Shown here: positions 35,904-47,600 of the stretch, in pieces
Layout of the letters: each line of letters begins with the position of its first letter
Position numbering within the stretch: the stretch's first letter is position 1
DNA from: Trichormus sp. M33_DOE_039
GTDB taxonomy: Bacteria; Cyanobacteriota; Cyanobacteriia; Cyanobacteriales; Nostocaceae
Direction of reading: 5' to 3'
Assembly: GCA_015296085.1 (NCBI GenBank)
Contig: DVDT01000033.1
Location: 1-64,000 of the forward strand
Length of the DNA: 64,000 nucleotides
Made by a program: the position numbers and the translations under genes
Notes under the pieces: generated by a model
What the model was told of the DNA's origin: nothing
What the model saw: the letters and a program-made list of their open reading frames with translations, nothing else
Database searches by the model: none

Positions 35904-36446
35904 TCAGTTCTTGCTATGAAAAGTTAAACGTGAATATAGTTCAAGTTTTCGAGTGGGGATAGTGACGGTAAATGTAGTGTGTCCCTGCCCCAAACCTGAA
36001 TCACATCTCAATTTTCCGCGGTATTGTTGCAGAATCATCAACGTGCTGTTAATGCCATCGTGTATATTGACTTCTTTCATTTCAGCCTCGTCCATACGAG
36101 AGAGGTTACGCAACGATGCCACAATCTCTCGGATGCGTTCTGCGCCAAACTTCATCGATCCCAGAAGTTTTAGCAAATCTTCGGTAAGGTATTCCAGGTC
36201 AATATTTTCTATTTGCTGTGGGATATCTGCATGGGGTTGAGGATATTGTTGCTGGTAAAGTTGCAACAGTCTTAATAAATCCTGGGTGTAGACATCGGCA
36301 TGGTAGCTAGGAAACTCATGACGCAAAATCTTCCTGGCAACGAGGTGTTGATCGAAGTTGCGAACACCTCTATTTACCAGCATTGTTGTACCAGTGTAGA
36401 GTTGTTCTGTAATGTAATAGCCTGACAAATCAAACCTCGCTGTCAT
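35904..36446 (-). pseudogene. Collapsed remnant of a second hybrid kinase
   Basis: An open frame of 180 codons made from three separated pieces of the family next door. Residues 1-~49 are a kinase N terminus (YYITEQLYTGTTMLVNRGVRN compares with the neighbour's YCITEELYAGTRTLVYRGVRN; shown in part). Residues ~50-142 are the helical stretch after the H-box (LLRLLQLYQQQYPQPHADI, SLRNLSRMDEAEMKEVNIHDG). The last ~35 are the ATPase tail (LRCDSGLGQGHTTFTVTIP). The kinase catalytic loop, ATPase, GAF, PAS, phospho-acceptor His and N/G boxes are all gone. The two deletions are in frame. It is inactive as a kinase; whether it is still expressed is unknown. Confidence 0.75.
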
Positions 36447-36794
36447 ATTGACGCGCTTACTCCTGAAAAACAGATTTTCGCAATTTCAAACATAATTTTT
36501 GGATGATGCTTTGAATTGCTTTTGAAGATATTGTTCCCAGGAAGAGTAACAGTTTCACATATCTAAAAAATTAGAACTTGAATAAATTCCAAATATTTCC
36601 CAACTACCACAGTTATTAAATCGAAAATTTTTATAGGAATCTTATCAAATCTTAATTTTACTTAGTAGCCCGACGGCAACGCTTTTGTGTAGATTGCTTC
36701 CCTGCAATGGTTGCTGCCTTCTACCTGGTTTCAACAGCTACTTAATAGTGATCGCTCTCATACCGTTTCTTAATTAAGATGCACTTTATTCTGC

Positions 36795-36856
36795 ACTGTA
36801 GAGACGTTGCATGCAACGTCTCTACATCATTTATTTGGTACAACTTCATAGAGAAT
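36795..36856. repeat. Dispersed repeat copy C with 30-bp palindrome
   Basis: The palindrome is at 36797-36826 and identical to copy B, followed by the same CATTTATTT, TACAA and TTCATAGAGAAT blocks with a few substitutions. The match to copy B stops just after GAGAAT, which sets the unit's right end. Confidence 0.7.
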
Positions 36857-37080
36857 TGGTATCACCTGTGATTACCTATTGTCAACAAATGAACCCTAAA
36901 CCTTATTCTTTCGTCAATCTGCAAAATTTTGTTAGTCTACTGACTGTAGCGTTTGAAGATTACGCAAATGTAAATCGACGTTGCATAAATGCGGGCTGAA
37001 TTGGCGGTTGAAACCATTGAAAATAGTTTGATCTTTGCTTGCAGTTATCTTAATCTATTAGCCTTTTTCATAAATCAAAT

Positions 37081-37236
37081 ATGATTCCTATCGTAATTAA
37101 TATTATATCAGTCTCACCCAACGGTATTTTCTCAGCAGAAAAAACACTTAAAAAGGATTATAAAATCTCTCTAAAAACAGCAGGAATATTGGTTAATTTT
37201 GTAGTAATTGGTTTCATAATTAAACAACTCAAATGA
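37081..37236 (+). CDS. Possible small hydrophobic peptide
   Basis: A 51-codon frame: ATG at 37081, TGA at 37234. The peptide has a hydrophobic start (MIPIVINIISV), a basic middle (EKTLKKDYKISLK) and a hydrophobic end (AGILVNFVVIGFIIK). There is no clear ribosome-binding site. A weak hairpin follows. No homologue is recognised, and chance remains likely in this AT-rich stretch. Confidence 0.2.
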   Translation: MIPIVINIISVSPNGIFSAEKTLKKDYKISLKTAGILVNFVVIGFIIKQLK

Positions 37237-37643
37237 TTTAAAAGCCTCTGGAAAGTTTTAATTTTCCAAAGGTTATTTATCAAACACCTCAGCAACCATA
37301 TATTGTTTAAGGTTTGGTTAATTTTTATTTAATTAATACATTTGATATAAGTAAGCTTATACTCTCTAAAAAGTATATAAATGTTTAACAATTGAATGGT
37401 TTTCTAGATACGAATATTTGTGATAATCTACACATCAGAAAATGAAATGCTGAATATAAACGATTTATCACTATTAAACTATTGGCAATTCTTAAGTCTA
37501 AAACTTACAGAGTTTTAGGCAGTAAGTTTAATAGCTTAGATAATGAACACACATATATTTAAGTATTCTTTGTGTAGCAAAACTAAAGGAATATTTTTCC
37601 TCAGTTGAAACAGTTTTTTGACCGGGTTGATTTGAGGTGGTAA

Positions 37644-38390
37644 ATGAAAAAATCTTTGATACTCCAAAATTTAGGGATTGCGATCGCAGTTAATAACTAC
37701 AATTGCAGTATTCTTACTTATGACTTTCTCAAATATGGTAATATCGTTCCTTTAGATTGGGAACTTGCCAAAGAACCTATTGTCAGTAGTCAAGGTTCTC
37801 AAGTGATCTTCCGTAACGGTGTCAGTATCACTGCTCAACAAGGTATTTTGAGTTTCTTAGAAGTAATTGGATCTAAAGATATCTCAGAAATCCAAATACC
37901 AGCAATTGCTCACAGATACATTCAAGCCTTACCCAACTTAGAGTATCAAGCATTGGGCATAGATTTGAGAGGTTACATCACGGAAACTCAAGCAGATACA
38001 GAAGGCGAAATCCAAAAATATCTGCAATCTTTGCTAGCACCATCACCTTGGCAAGAAGTCGGGAATGCCCCTGTCCAAGTATCACTGCAATTAGGTTTTA
38101 CCCTAGAGCAAGGACAACTTAACTTAAGTATCAATGAAGGCAAACTCTATATAACTGAAAAAGAAACTGTTCCCATAGTTTTATTTGCAGGCAACTTTAG
38201 CTATAGCATTGCAGGTAATAACAAAGAGGAGCAGCTACAATCTTTGCATCAGTTAATAGATAAATGGCAACCAGCTTTAGAGACATATCAAGATATCATC
38301 AATACCAAATTTTTGCAATCTGAAATTCTTGTGCAAGAAGCTCCTGCACTAGAGAACGATTCACCTGAGTTATTGGTATCTCAGTCCTAA
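37644..38390 (+). CDS. Unknown protein upstream of the giant exoprotein
   Basis: A protein of 248 residues, not recognised. It begins MKKSLILQNLGIAIAVNNYN, has no convincing signal peptide and no membrane helix. The central part (IPAIAHRYIQALPNLEYQALGIDLRGYI) and the beta-rich second half (VQVSLQLGFTLEQGQLNLSINEGKLYI) suggest a compact globular fold. GAGGTGG lies 3-4 nt before the ATG. It lies 279 bp upstream of the giant gene on the same strand, with a hairpin between, so it may be separately transcribed. A role in handling or exporting the giant protein is conceivable but rests on location only. Confidence 0.5.
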   Translation: MKKSLILQNLGIAIAVNNYNCSILTYDFLKYGNIVPLDWELAKEPIVSSQGSQVIFRNGVSITAQQGILSFLEVIGSKDISEIQIPAIAHRYIQALPNLEYQALGIDLRGYITETQADTEGEIQKYLQSLLAPSPWQEVGNAPVQVSLQLGFTLEQGQLNLSINEGKLYITEKETVPIVLFAGNFSYSIAGNNKEEQLQSLHQLIDKWQPALETYQDIINTKFLQSEILVQEAPALENDSPELLVSQS

Positions 38391-38462
38391 ATAATAGTCA
38401 GAAATACCCAGACCCGATTAATTGATAGAGATATAACTCCTATTTGAGTCGGGAAGTAAACT

Positions 38463-38487
38463 GTAGGGTTGGCTTTGCCCACCCTAC
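38463..38487. terminator. GTAGGGT hairpin between the unknown gene and the giant gene
   Basis: GTAGGGTTGGC pairs with GCCCACCCTAC across a TTT loop with one G-T-type mismatch. It is a type of hairpin very frequent between cyanobacterial genes. It lies 73 bp after the stop and could terminate the upstream transcript. Confidence 0.45.
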
Positions 38488-38669
38488 TTAAATTTTTGAC
38501 GTATCATTTAGGGTTTTGATAGCTCATGGGTAATTGATAAATCACTAATTACCAGTGAGTCTCTATTTGCTAATTATGATAATTCGCCATCAATTAATTA
38601 AACGATGTGGTTGAGCTTTAGGAAAAATTGCTCATCAAAAATTAAAGATAAAGCTAAGGAATAAAATTC

Positions 38670-41600
38670 ATGGAAGGCTTCATTATTGATCTTAGTTATT
38701 TACCAAGCTTTGGGATAGATCCTCTCAATTCTTCGCCATCAGTATCTGTTGATCCGCTACTGCATAATAAGATGACATTTATGGGTAGTGATGGCTGGGA
38801 TGAGCTTTACCTGAAGTTAAATCAAAATAATGAATTAGCTTACAGCATTGATGGAATTAATTTTTTCAACGATATTAATCCAGTTACCCCACAAACAGAC
38901 GTTTTAGGTTCTTTTCCTGGGGTGAATATCGAGGTCAATTTGAAGGGAGGTAATGACAAGCTATACCTGGATAATTCCTTAGTTGATGCCCTCAAACAAC
39001 AGGGTGGTACACTGAGTTTTGATAGTGGAGATGGGCAAGATACATTATTTGGCCCAAGCGCAAATACAACGTGGTACATTACAGGGCAAAACGCAGGTAA
39101 CTTTGACGTTGTTAGTTTTAGCAACGTTGAAAACCTTACAGGTGGAACTAACAACGAAGATACATTTATCTTTAGTGCCAATGGTGGGATTAGTGGCACA
39201 GTTGCAGGTGGTGATGGTGGTTTCGACAGCGTAGTGCTAGATGGCGGTAGTTTTAGTAGTGTAGTTTACAACTCTACCAATCGAGACTCCGGCACAATTA
39301 ACCGTGACGGTAACATCATTACCTATATCGGCATGGAGCCGATTACAGATAATACTAATACTCCCGATCGCGTCTTTACAGCTACAGGTGTTGCTGATGA
39401 GGTGCGGGTCTATAGATCAGCACCAGGAAAAATTACCATTGAGAGTGAGAATAGTACCTTTGAAAGTGTCACCTTTAATGATCCCTCAAGCTCATTGACA
39501 ATCAATACAGAATTAAATTCTGTCGGTAGTGACGAATATGTACATATAGAAGCACTGGATAATTTCAATGCCGATTTAATTATTAATGGTGGTTTAGGCC
39601 CAGAAACAGTTGTATTTAAAGGCAACCTCAATCTCAATGGTAAAAAACTAGAGGTGACAGCCGACACCATTGAAGTCTCAGAAGATGTGATTATTTCTAC
39701 CAGGCAAATTACCAGTGGTGGTGATCCAGAAACAGCAGCATCAATTGGTAACTCTGGAAAAATTACCTTCAATGCCACAGGTGAACCCAGCTTCATTTTT
39801 GGCGGTGGGACTCGTGGAATTGAAGTCAAGAGTGGTGCAAAACTGTTGGCGCACTCCACTGGCACATTTACCTCTGGTGACGTTAGTTTAACAGCAGACA
39901 TCACCAATTTGGTGTTTAACTATCTCGTTGCCAATGATATTGGTGTGATGGTGCAGAACGCAGGTGTCACCGTAGAAGAGGCAACTATCAAAGGAAACAA
40001 TATCACCCTCAGTGCTAAAGCTGGTGATGTGAACCTCATCAGCCAGTTGAACAAGGAACTCAATGGCAATGGGGTATTTTTCTCTGGATTGATTCAGTCA
40101 ATTGTAGGGCCATTAGATGACTTCCTCAGCCTGCCCCTTTCCGTAATGGTGAAGGTAGCTGATGCTAACGTCACCGTCAAAGGAGCTAGCAAAATCATCG
40201 CATCTGGTGATGTTGATATCACAACCGAAGCTAATGCAGATGCTACTGGTGAAGCGATTTACTATGCTTCTACGGGTGTGGGAATTGCCTTTTCCTTTAA
40301 CTTTGGACAGACGACCGCCAAGACCAAAATCGAAGGCTCTACACTCATTGATACCAGCACCATGAACGGCGGCAATGTCAATGTCACCGCCAAAACTAAC
40401 AATACTGCGGCTGGTACTGCTCGTGTGACGCAAAACTTCGGCGTTGGCCCCACCAACCCCAATAACGTCCAATTTGCCGGGGCTGTAGATGTAACACGCA
40501 GCTTCACCCACGCCATCACTACCAAAGATACGGAAATTATTGCCGGGAAGAGTGTCACCATCAAAGCTGAAGCTAAATACAAAGACAAAAGCAACGTCGA
40601 GACTGCTTCTTATTACGATGGTAAAGCTGGAATCACAGTTTCAGTAGGAGTCTCAGAAAGTGATGTCAAAGCTACAGTAGATGGAAAAATTACGGCTGAA
40701 ACTGCTAGTGATCCTGCCAGTCAAGTTCCTGTAAAACTGACATTTAACCCCTTCACACGCCTTAACTTTGCTGATGATACGATTTCCTTTGTAGACGCAA
40801 ACGGCCAGGCGATTACACATAATTTAGAGACTAGAGACTCTGTAGTTTACTCCAGTGGTGTAGGTAGTCCTATCCCTGGACTAGAGGACAACACCTCTTA
40901 CTCAGTGATTAAGGTTGATGAGTATAAGATTCGGATTGCCAGTAGTAAGACAGACGCGCAAAACAATCTCTACATTCGGTTTGGTGACTATCCCACAATA
41001 GAGACAGGCAAACTCAAACGCCAGATTACTAACGTAGATACTGCTAACGACAGCATTAACTTTGGTGTGGCTCACGGATTAAACACTGGGGATATAGTGC
41101 GCTTCAACCCAGTCAGCGACAAGCCAATTGTCGGGTTAAATAATGCGATCGCTCAAACTTACTACGTCATTAAAGTTTCTGACACCGAAATTAAGTTAGC
41201 GCGTAACCTCCAAGATGCCACCGCCACCGCACCTGTAGACATTGATTTAGAACTTGATCCCCTGGTTGACTGGACTAGCTTAACTACAGATTTACCAACC
41301 CTGAGTAATACTAATCTCAACTTACCGATTACCAAAGTTGACGAAACTGACAACTATATTGAATTTGATTTTGATGTCCAAGCTTACAACAATCAGCTGG
41401 TAACTTTCGCAGGTGTCCCTGGTAAACGCATCGGAGGTTTAGTTGACGGAGAAAGCTATTTAACAGTAGTAGATGGCAACAATCCCAACCGCCTATCTTT
41501 GAAAACTCAAGGTGGGCAGGATGTAGATTTGAATTTGGACTTCCAATTTATCCGCGCCAATAGCCAGTCAATCACACCCAATGGTGTAGAAGCGGCGGGT

Positions 41601-44600
41601 AACAACATCATCTTCGATAGTGCGCCTGCATTAGCCAACGGTGAGGCATTAACCTATCAAGGGGCATTAGGATTAACTCTTATCGGCTTGGTAGAAAATC
41701 AAACCTATTACGCCTTGGTGAATCCCTACGATAATTTAACTATCCGCCTCACTCAATCTTCAGCAGATGCCAACACAGCCCAAATAGCAGGGCAGACAGC
41801 ATATAACGATTCCTATGACAGTATTAAACAGCAAGCCCTACAAGGCACAATTGCCCCAGAATATCAAACTGTCTACGATGATGCTTACGAACAAGCCATC
41901 AACAATGGGCAGGATGAAGCCGCAGCCAAATTAGCGGGGGCTATAGCCGTAGCCGATGCTACTGCCACCGTCTTAGGTGCAGATTGGTTCTGGGCGGGTT
42001 CTGGTACTGCTAGTTCTGGGGTAGAGCCACCTACAGGCGGTACAGCCGTCACCCTCGATGCTGCCAATGATACCTTGACATTCAGCTTCGCCCACGGATT
42101 TGAACTAGGCGATGCTGTTGTGTATAACGGCGTGAGTAGCGGTAGTATCAATAACTTAGAGATCGGGAGAATTTACTATATCCTGCCTGATGCCAACAAC
42201 GCCAATAGACTACAATTAGCCGCCACCAGAGAAGATGCTATCTTTGGCAGAGCCATTGATATTGGTGGTGTTACCAACACAGATTTATTCCTAGCTCGCA
42301 CAACATTTGTCACAGGCAGCATCACCGTTGAAGAGGCCAGCGACAAACTCGTCTTTGATACTCCTCAGACCTTCCAAAGAGGCGATCGCGTCGTCTATCG
42401 GGGTGCAGTCGGCGGTACGATTAACGGACTCACCGAGGGGCAGGTATATTACGTCATTCCTGATACTCAAAACGCCGCTAAGATTCAACTAGCCGATAGC
42501 TACGCCAACGCCCAAACAGGTGCGGCTATTGATTTGGATGGGATCACCACCCCCACAGCCATCTTCTTCACCAAAGAACCCCTAGCCGTCACCATCGATT
42601 CCCAAAATCACACCATCACCAAAGCTAGCAGCTGGCCTTACAACCAGAATGAGCGGGTGATTTATCGGGGTACAGGTGGAGAGTCCATTATTCCTGAATT
42701 GACAATTGGCGAAACCTACTACATCATCGCCGGTACAAACCCGAACCAAATTCAGTTAGCCGCAGCCGAGAATGGCCCTGCTATAGCAATCACCAGTGCT
42801 AGCAACGAGACTACCCTATGGTTAGAAAAACCACGAGAAGATCAGCGTCCTTATAGAGACACACGTCAATCTCTAGTGATTGACTTTGAACTGAATGATC
42901 AAATTCTGATTGGGACAACACATAGTTTTGATCCAGGTGCTAAAGGTATCACCATTTCCGCCACCCTAGATCCTGAGAACAATGGCAAAACCAAGAGTGG
43001 TATTGGTAGCGAACCAAAAATCAAAGACTTTCTGACCAAAGGTGAGCTACTAGGGGCTGGTGGTGGCATTCTCAGCAATCTTGCCAACCTCAGACCATCG
43101 GTATTTTTTGGCAAGGATATTACCACCAAAGATTCCAATCCCAATAAAAACCCTGCTAGCGACAACATCAAAAACAACTTACCCCAAGGTTCTACCACAC
43201 CTCAGTTTGAAGTTGCTGGTTCAGCAGTCTTTCACTTCACCTTTAACGAGGTACTGGCAGAAGTTGGCCCGAATGCCATCCTCAATTCCTATGGTGACGT
43301 TGCTGTTAACGCCACACTGACACACAAAACCCAACAAAACGTTGAAGCTACCATCTCCCGCGCAGACAACGCCACCCCAGACACATCAATCAGCGTTGGT
43401 TTAGTCATTGGTGCTTATCAAAACAAAGCCCAGGCACTAGTGCGGGGTAAAAATAACATCTCCAGCCAAGACACTACAGGCCCAGGTGCAGTTATTAACG
43501 CCAAGAAGACACTCAGCGTTACTTCTAATATCAGCTATCCTTGGGTATTCCCCATCCGCGATCCTAATACGGCGGCAACAGATGCGAAAAATTTCTTTGG
43601 CTCAGATCCGGTGGGTAGGTTTGCCTCATTCCTGGATGGCAAACTCGGACTGACGGGTTTATTGTTCAACTCATGGGTGCGGACAACCAATAAAAGCTCA
43701 TCAACTAACGCCTCTACTACCGATTTTGCCGTGGGTTTGTCGTTAGCCGGTTTAGGCTATACCAATATCACCGAAGCGATGATTGAATCTGGCGCGAAGA
43801 TTAATCAAGATATCGGCTTCCGGGGTGCAGATCAGGCGGTAGCAGTCACAGCCGATACAAAATATGAGTTAGTTCACCACACAGGTAACTTTGATATTGA
43901 TCTCAGCCCAGAAGGTTTTCTCAAGGGTAGACGCAAAAGCAGTCTCAGCTATTTATATAACCCATCGGGAACTCAATCTGGCGGTACAGGGATTGGTGGT
44001 GCTGTCCACGTTTTAGTGGTTGATAACACCACCAAGGCGAAAATCGAAGATGACGTTCAGATATACTTCGCCAAAGCTTTTGATCAGACAGCTAAGACTG
44101 GTGGGTTAAAAGTTACAGCTAATACTGCCATCCTCAACATTGCTTTAGGTCAATCTGGTAGTGCCGCCAAGACCTTTGGTTTTGCTGGCATGATCAATGT
44201 GGATACCATATTCAGCGAAACTGTAGCCCAGATTGAAGGCGGAAGTATCATCACAAGTGCGGCGGTAGCTGGGACAGATATTTACGTTGATGCCACAGAT
44301 ACCACAGTCATGGTGAACTTGGCCGGTTCTACCATGAAAGGAGAGCATGCTGGCTTTGGATTTACGGGGACAGTGAACGTCCTCAACCGGGAAACCTATG
44401 CAGTGATTGGTGCTTTACCAACAGAAACTCAGCGAGTTTCTACTATTGATATAGGTGGGGAATTACAAGTCAAGGCATTCAACACTGGGGCATTGATTTC
44501 CGCCTCATTTGCGGCGGCCATAGTTGCACCTGGTGCTGCTTCTCCACCAGCCCCAAGCAACAATAAAGCTAATAACGCAGTTCAACAAGCCAATCAAGCT

Positions 44601-47600
44601 GCCCCATCGGGAGACGCTGCCAATCAGGGAACTTATGGTCTGGGAATTTCCGCCGATGCAGCGTTAAACGAAGTAGTGAAGGATTTCGCCTACGCCGTCA
44701 TTAATGAAGAGGCGAAAACTAACGGGGGCAAGAACATCCGGGCGAAGAAAATCACCGTCACTGCCGACAATGACACAGGTTTAGGTGCATTTGCGGGAGC
44801 AGTGGCATCTGCTAAATCTGTGGGTGGAGGTGATGTAGCGATCGCAGGTTCGTTTACCCAAAATACCCTGATTGGGGAGACGAAAGCATACATTAACGAT
44901 GCTGTGATTGAGACAGAGAACCTCACAGTAGAAGCCACCCGGACTGGTGCGATCGCCTCTTTGACTGCTGGTGCAAGTGTTGCTCCCGGTGTTCTAGCTA
45001 ATAGCGTCGCTGGCTCGGTTTCAGTCAACGTCATCACCAATACCACCACAGCCTACTTAGGCGGACTCACCGCCATGCTGATTGGCGATGCGAAAGTCAA
45101 TGCCCGTGATGAAACCCTGATTGTGAGTGTAGCGGGGGCAGTAGGTTTTGGTGGCAAGACTGGTGTGGGGGCAGCTATTGCTGTCAACGTCATTGACAAC
45201 ACCACGAAAGCCTATGTGGAAGACTCAACTATTACTCAGCAAGGTGGCAAATTCGAGGTTACTTCTAGCATTGATAACCCTGGCCCTGGTAATGCCAAGA
45301 TTGTCGCCATTACTGGCTCAGTGGGCGTATCATCCCAAGGTTCTGGATTGGCTGGGATGATTGGGGTGAATGTGATTGTAGATCATGCGGAAGCTTACAT
45401 CACAAATACAACCTTCACTAATCCCACCGGTACAAGCTTATCAGTGACAGCTGAGGATAACTCTTGGATCTTTGGTATTGGTGGGGCTGTAGGCGCGGCT
45501 GGGCAAGGTGTGGGACTAGGGGCGGCTGTAGGCTACAACGGCATTCACAGCACCGTCCTTGCCTACCTCGACAACGCAGACATCGGCACAGCTACTCAAG
45601 CCTATAATGGTTCGGTATTAGTGAAAGCTGATAACCGGGCAGTGATTGGTAGTGGTACAGTTGGCGCAGCAGGTTCAAAAGACACTACTATTGCTGGCAA
45701 TGTCTCGGTAAATGTGATTACTAATACCACAGAGGCATATATTCAAGGTGGCTCTAATGTTTATGCTAAGGGAGCGATCGCGGTTAAAGCCAAGGATGAT
45801 TCTACCGTTGGTAGTGTCTCCGGTTCCCTAGCTGTTGGTGGACAAGGTGTAGCGATCGGTGCAGCCCTCAGTTCCCAAGTAATTACTAACACCGTCAAAG
45901 CCAATATTGATAGTTCCACAGTCCATTCCACAGCATCAACTCTAGAAGTTACAGCCGATTCCTCATCATTACTCATTGCTGTAGCTTTAGCGGGTAGCGG
46001 GGGACAAGGTTTTGCTGGTGCGGGTTCTGTCACCATTAACCTGATTAAAAACAACATTGAGGCATCGATTACAGGTGATACCGACCTCAATGATGACGGC
46101 ACGAAAGATAAATCCAACGTCAATGCCCAGCAATCAATTCGGGTAGCCGCCGCCGACTCCTCCAGAATGATTGTGATTTCCGGGGCTGTGGGTGTGTCTA
46201 CCAATTCCTCAGCCATTGGCGGCTCGGTATCTACTAATAACCTCCTCAACACCACCACCGCCAAAATTGACAACTCCATTGTCACCTCCGTCTTAGGGCA
46301 AATTGAGGTGAAATCAGGCTTTGAGATTCCCAGCGATGCGCCACCCACATCCATTAATTTGGGAACAACAACTGTAGCCGTACCAGAAATTCCCTCGGAA
46401 GTGACATCCCAGGTAGTCTCAGTCAGCATTGGGGTAGGGGTAGCCAACTGGACAGCGATCGCTGGCTCTGTTCCCATTAACATTATTAAGAATACCTTCG
46501 CGGCCAAGATTAAAGACTCCCAGGTAACGGCAGCCGGAGATATCATTGTTCATGCCGTTGACAACGCCACCGTTGGTTCTGGGGCTGGGGGTCTAAGTCT
46601 GGGACAAACTTCGGCTGGGGCTGCTTTAGGTAGTAGTGACATCATCAACGAAATTACCGCCACTATAGAGAACTCTACAGTCACCACCACCGGGGGCAAT
46701 GTCGATGTCCTCGCTTTATCAAAAGCCGATATCACCACTGTTTCCCTTGGTGGTGCAGCCGCCGGTGGCTTCTCCTTGGGTGGTTCTGTCAGCGTCAACG
46801 TGGTGAAAAATACGATTGATGCCCACATTTCCGGCTCAACAGTCACAGCATCAAAAACCGTGAGTGTTGTGGCGAAAGATGAAACGCAAATTAACTCCGG
46901 TTCCGGTGGTATCGCCTTATCAGCAGGAACAACCGTTGGTGCAGCGATCGCCAATAACGATATTATCAACACTACCAAGGCATACATAGATAATTCCAGC
47001 GTCACCAGTGCTACAGGTGATGTGAGAGTACAGGCCTTATCTACCAGCGACATTTACGCCGCCGCCTTGGGTGGTAGTCCTTCCCTTGGTGTGTCCATCA
47101 GTGGTTCTATTGTAGTTAACGTCATTAAAAATACCACAGAAGCCTATATTACAGGTGATGCAGGCGATCGCATTGTGGCTGATGGCAACGTAATTGTCGA
47201 AGCCTATGATGATGTGAAGATTGGTACGGGTACGGGGGCTTTTGGTGGCGGTGGTACTTCCTCCTTTGGGGTGTCCAACTCCACCATCGTCACCGACAAC
47301 CAGACCACAGCGAAAATTGGTGAAAATGTCACGGTGATTGGTCGAGGGAATCGAGCCACCTTTGCAATTTTCACAGGCAAAAAAGATAGTAATCTGGCAC
47401 TAGCGGGACAAGCACAAACAGAAGTTGTGCGGGGTGTGTCAGTCACAGCTACCTCGGCGGAAGATATCTTGAGTTTGGCTGTAGCTGGACAAGGTAGTAA
47501 GGGTGTAGGTGTGGCAGGTTCAGCCCCTGTGACGGTGTTGAAGGAAGTCACCACCGCCAGCATTGGTCATGGAGCCAAGATTAATATTGAAACTGGTGTC

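Larger units (their letters stand above)
36447..37643. other. Long, mostly non-coding spacer
   Basis: About 1.2 kb with stop-rich, AT-rich sequence. It holds dispersed repeat copy C (36795-36856) and one possible short gene (37081-37236). A small inverted repeat around TGGAAA...TTTCCA near 37250-37275 could be a terminator for that short gene. Nothing else is recognised. The last ~400 bp presumably contain the promoter of the gene at 37644. Confidence 0.5.

Noticed and set aside
36811-36999. 62-codon ORF in the spacer after the kinase remnant
   Set aside because: It begins inside the 30-bp palindrome of repeat copy C and reads through the repeat; no coding character.
45761-46546. 261-codon minus-strand ORF and many like it inside the giant gene
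   Set aside because: Their sequences are the low-complexity Val/Ser/Pro/Thr-rich mirror of the repeated sense frame and show no domain or start signal.
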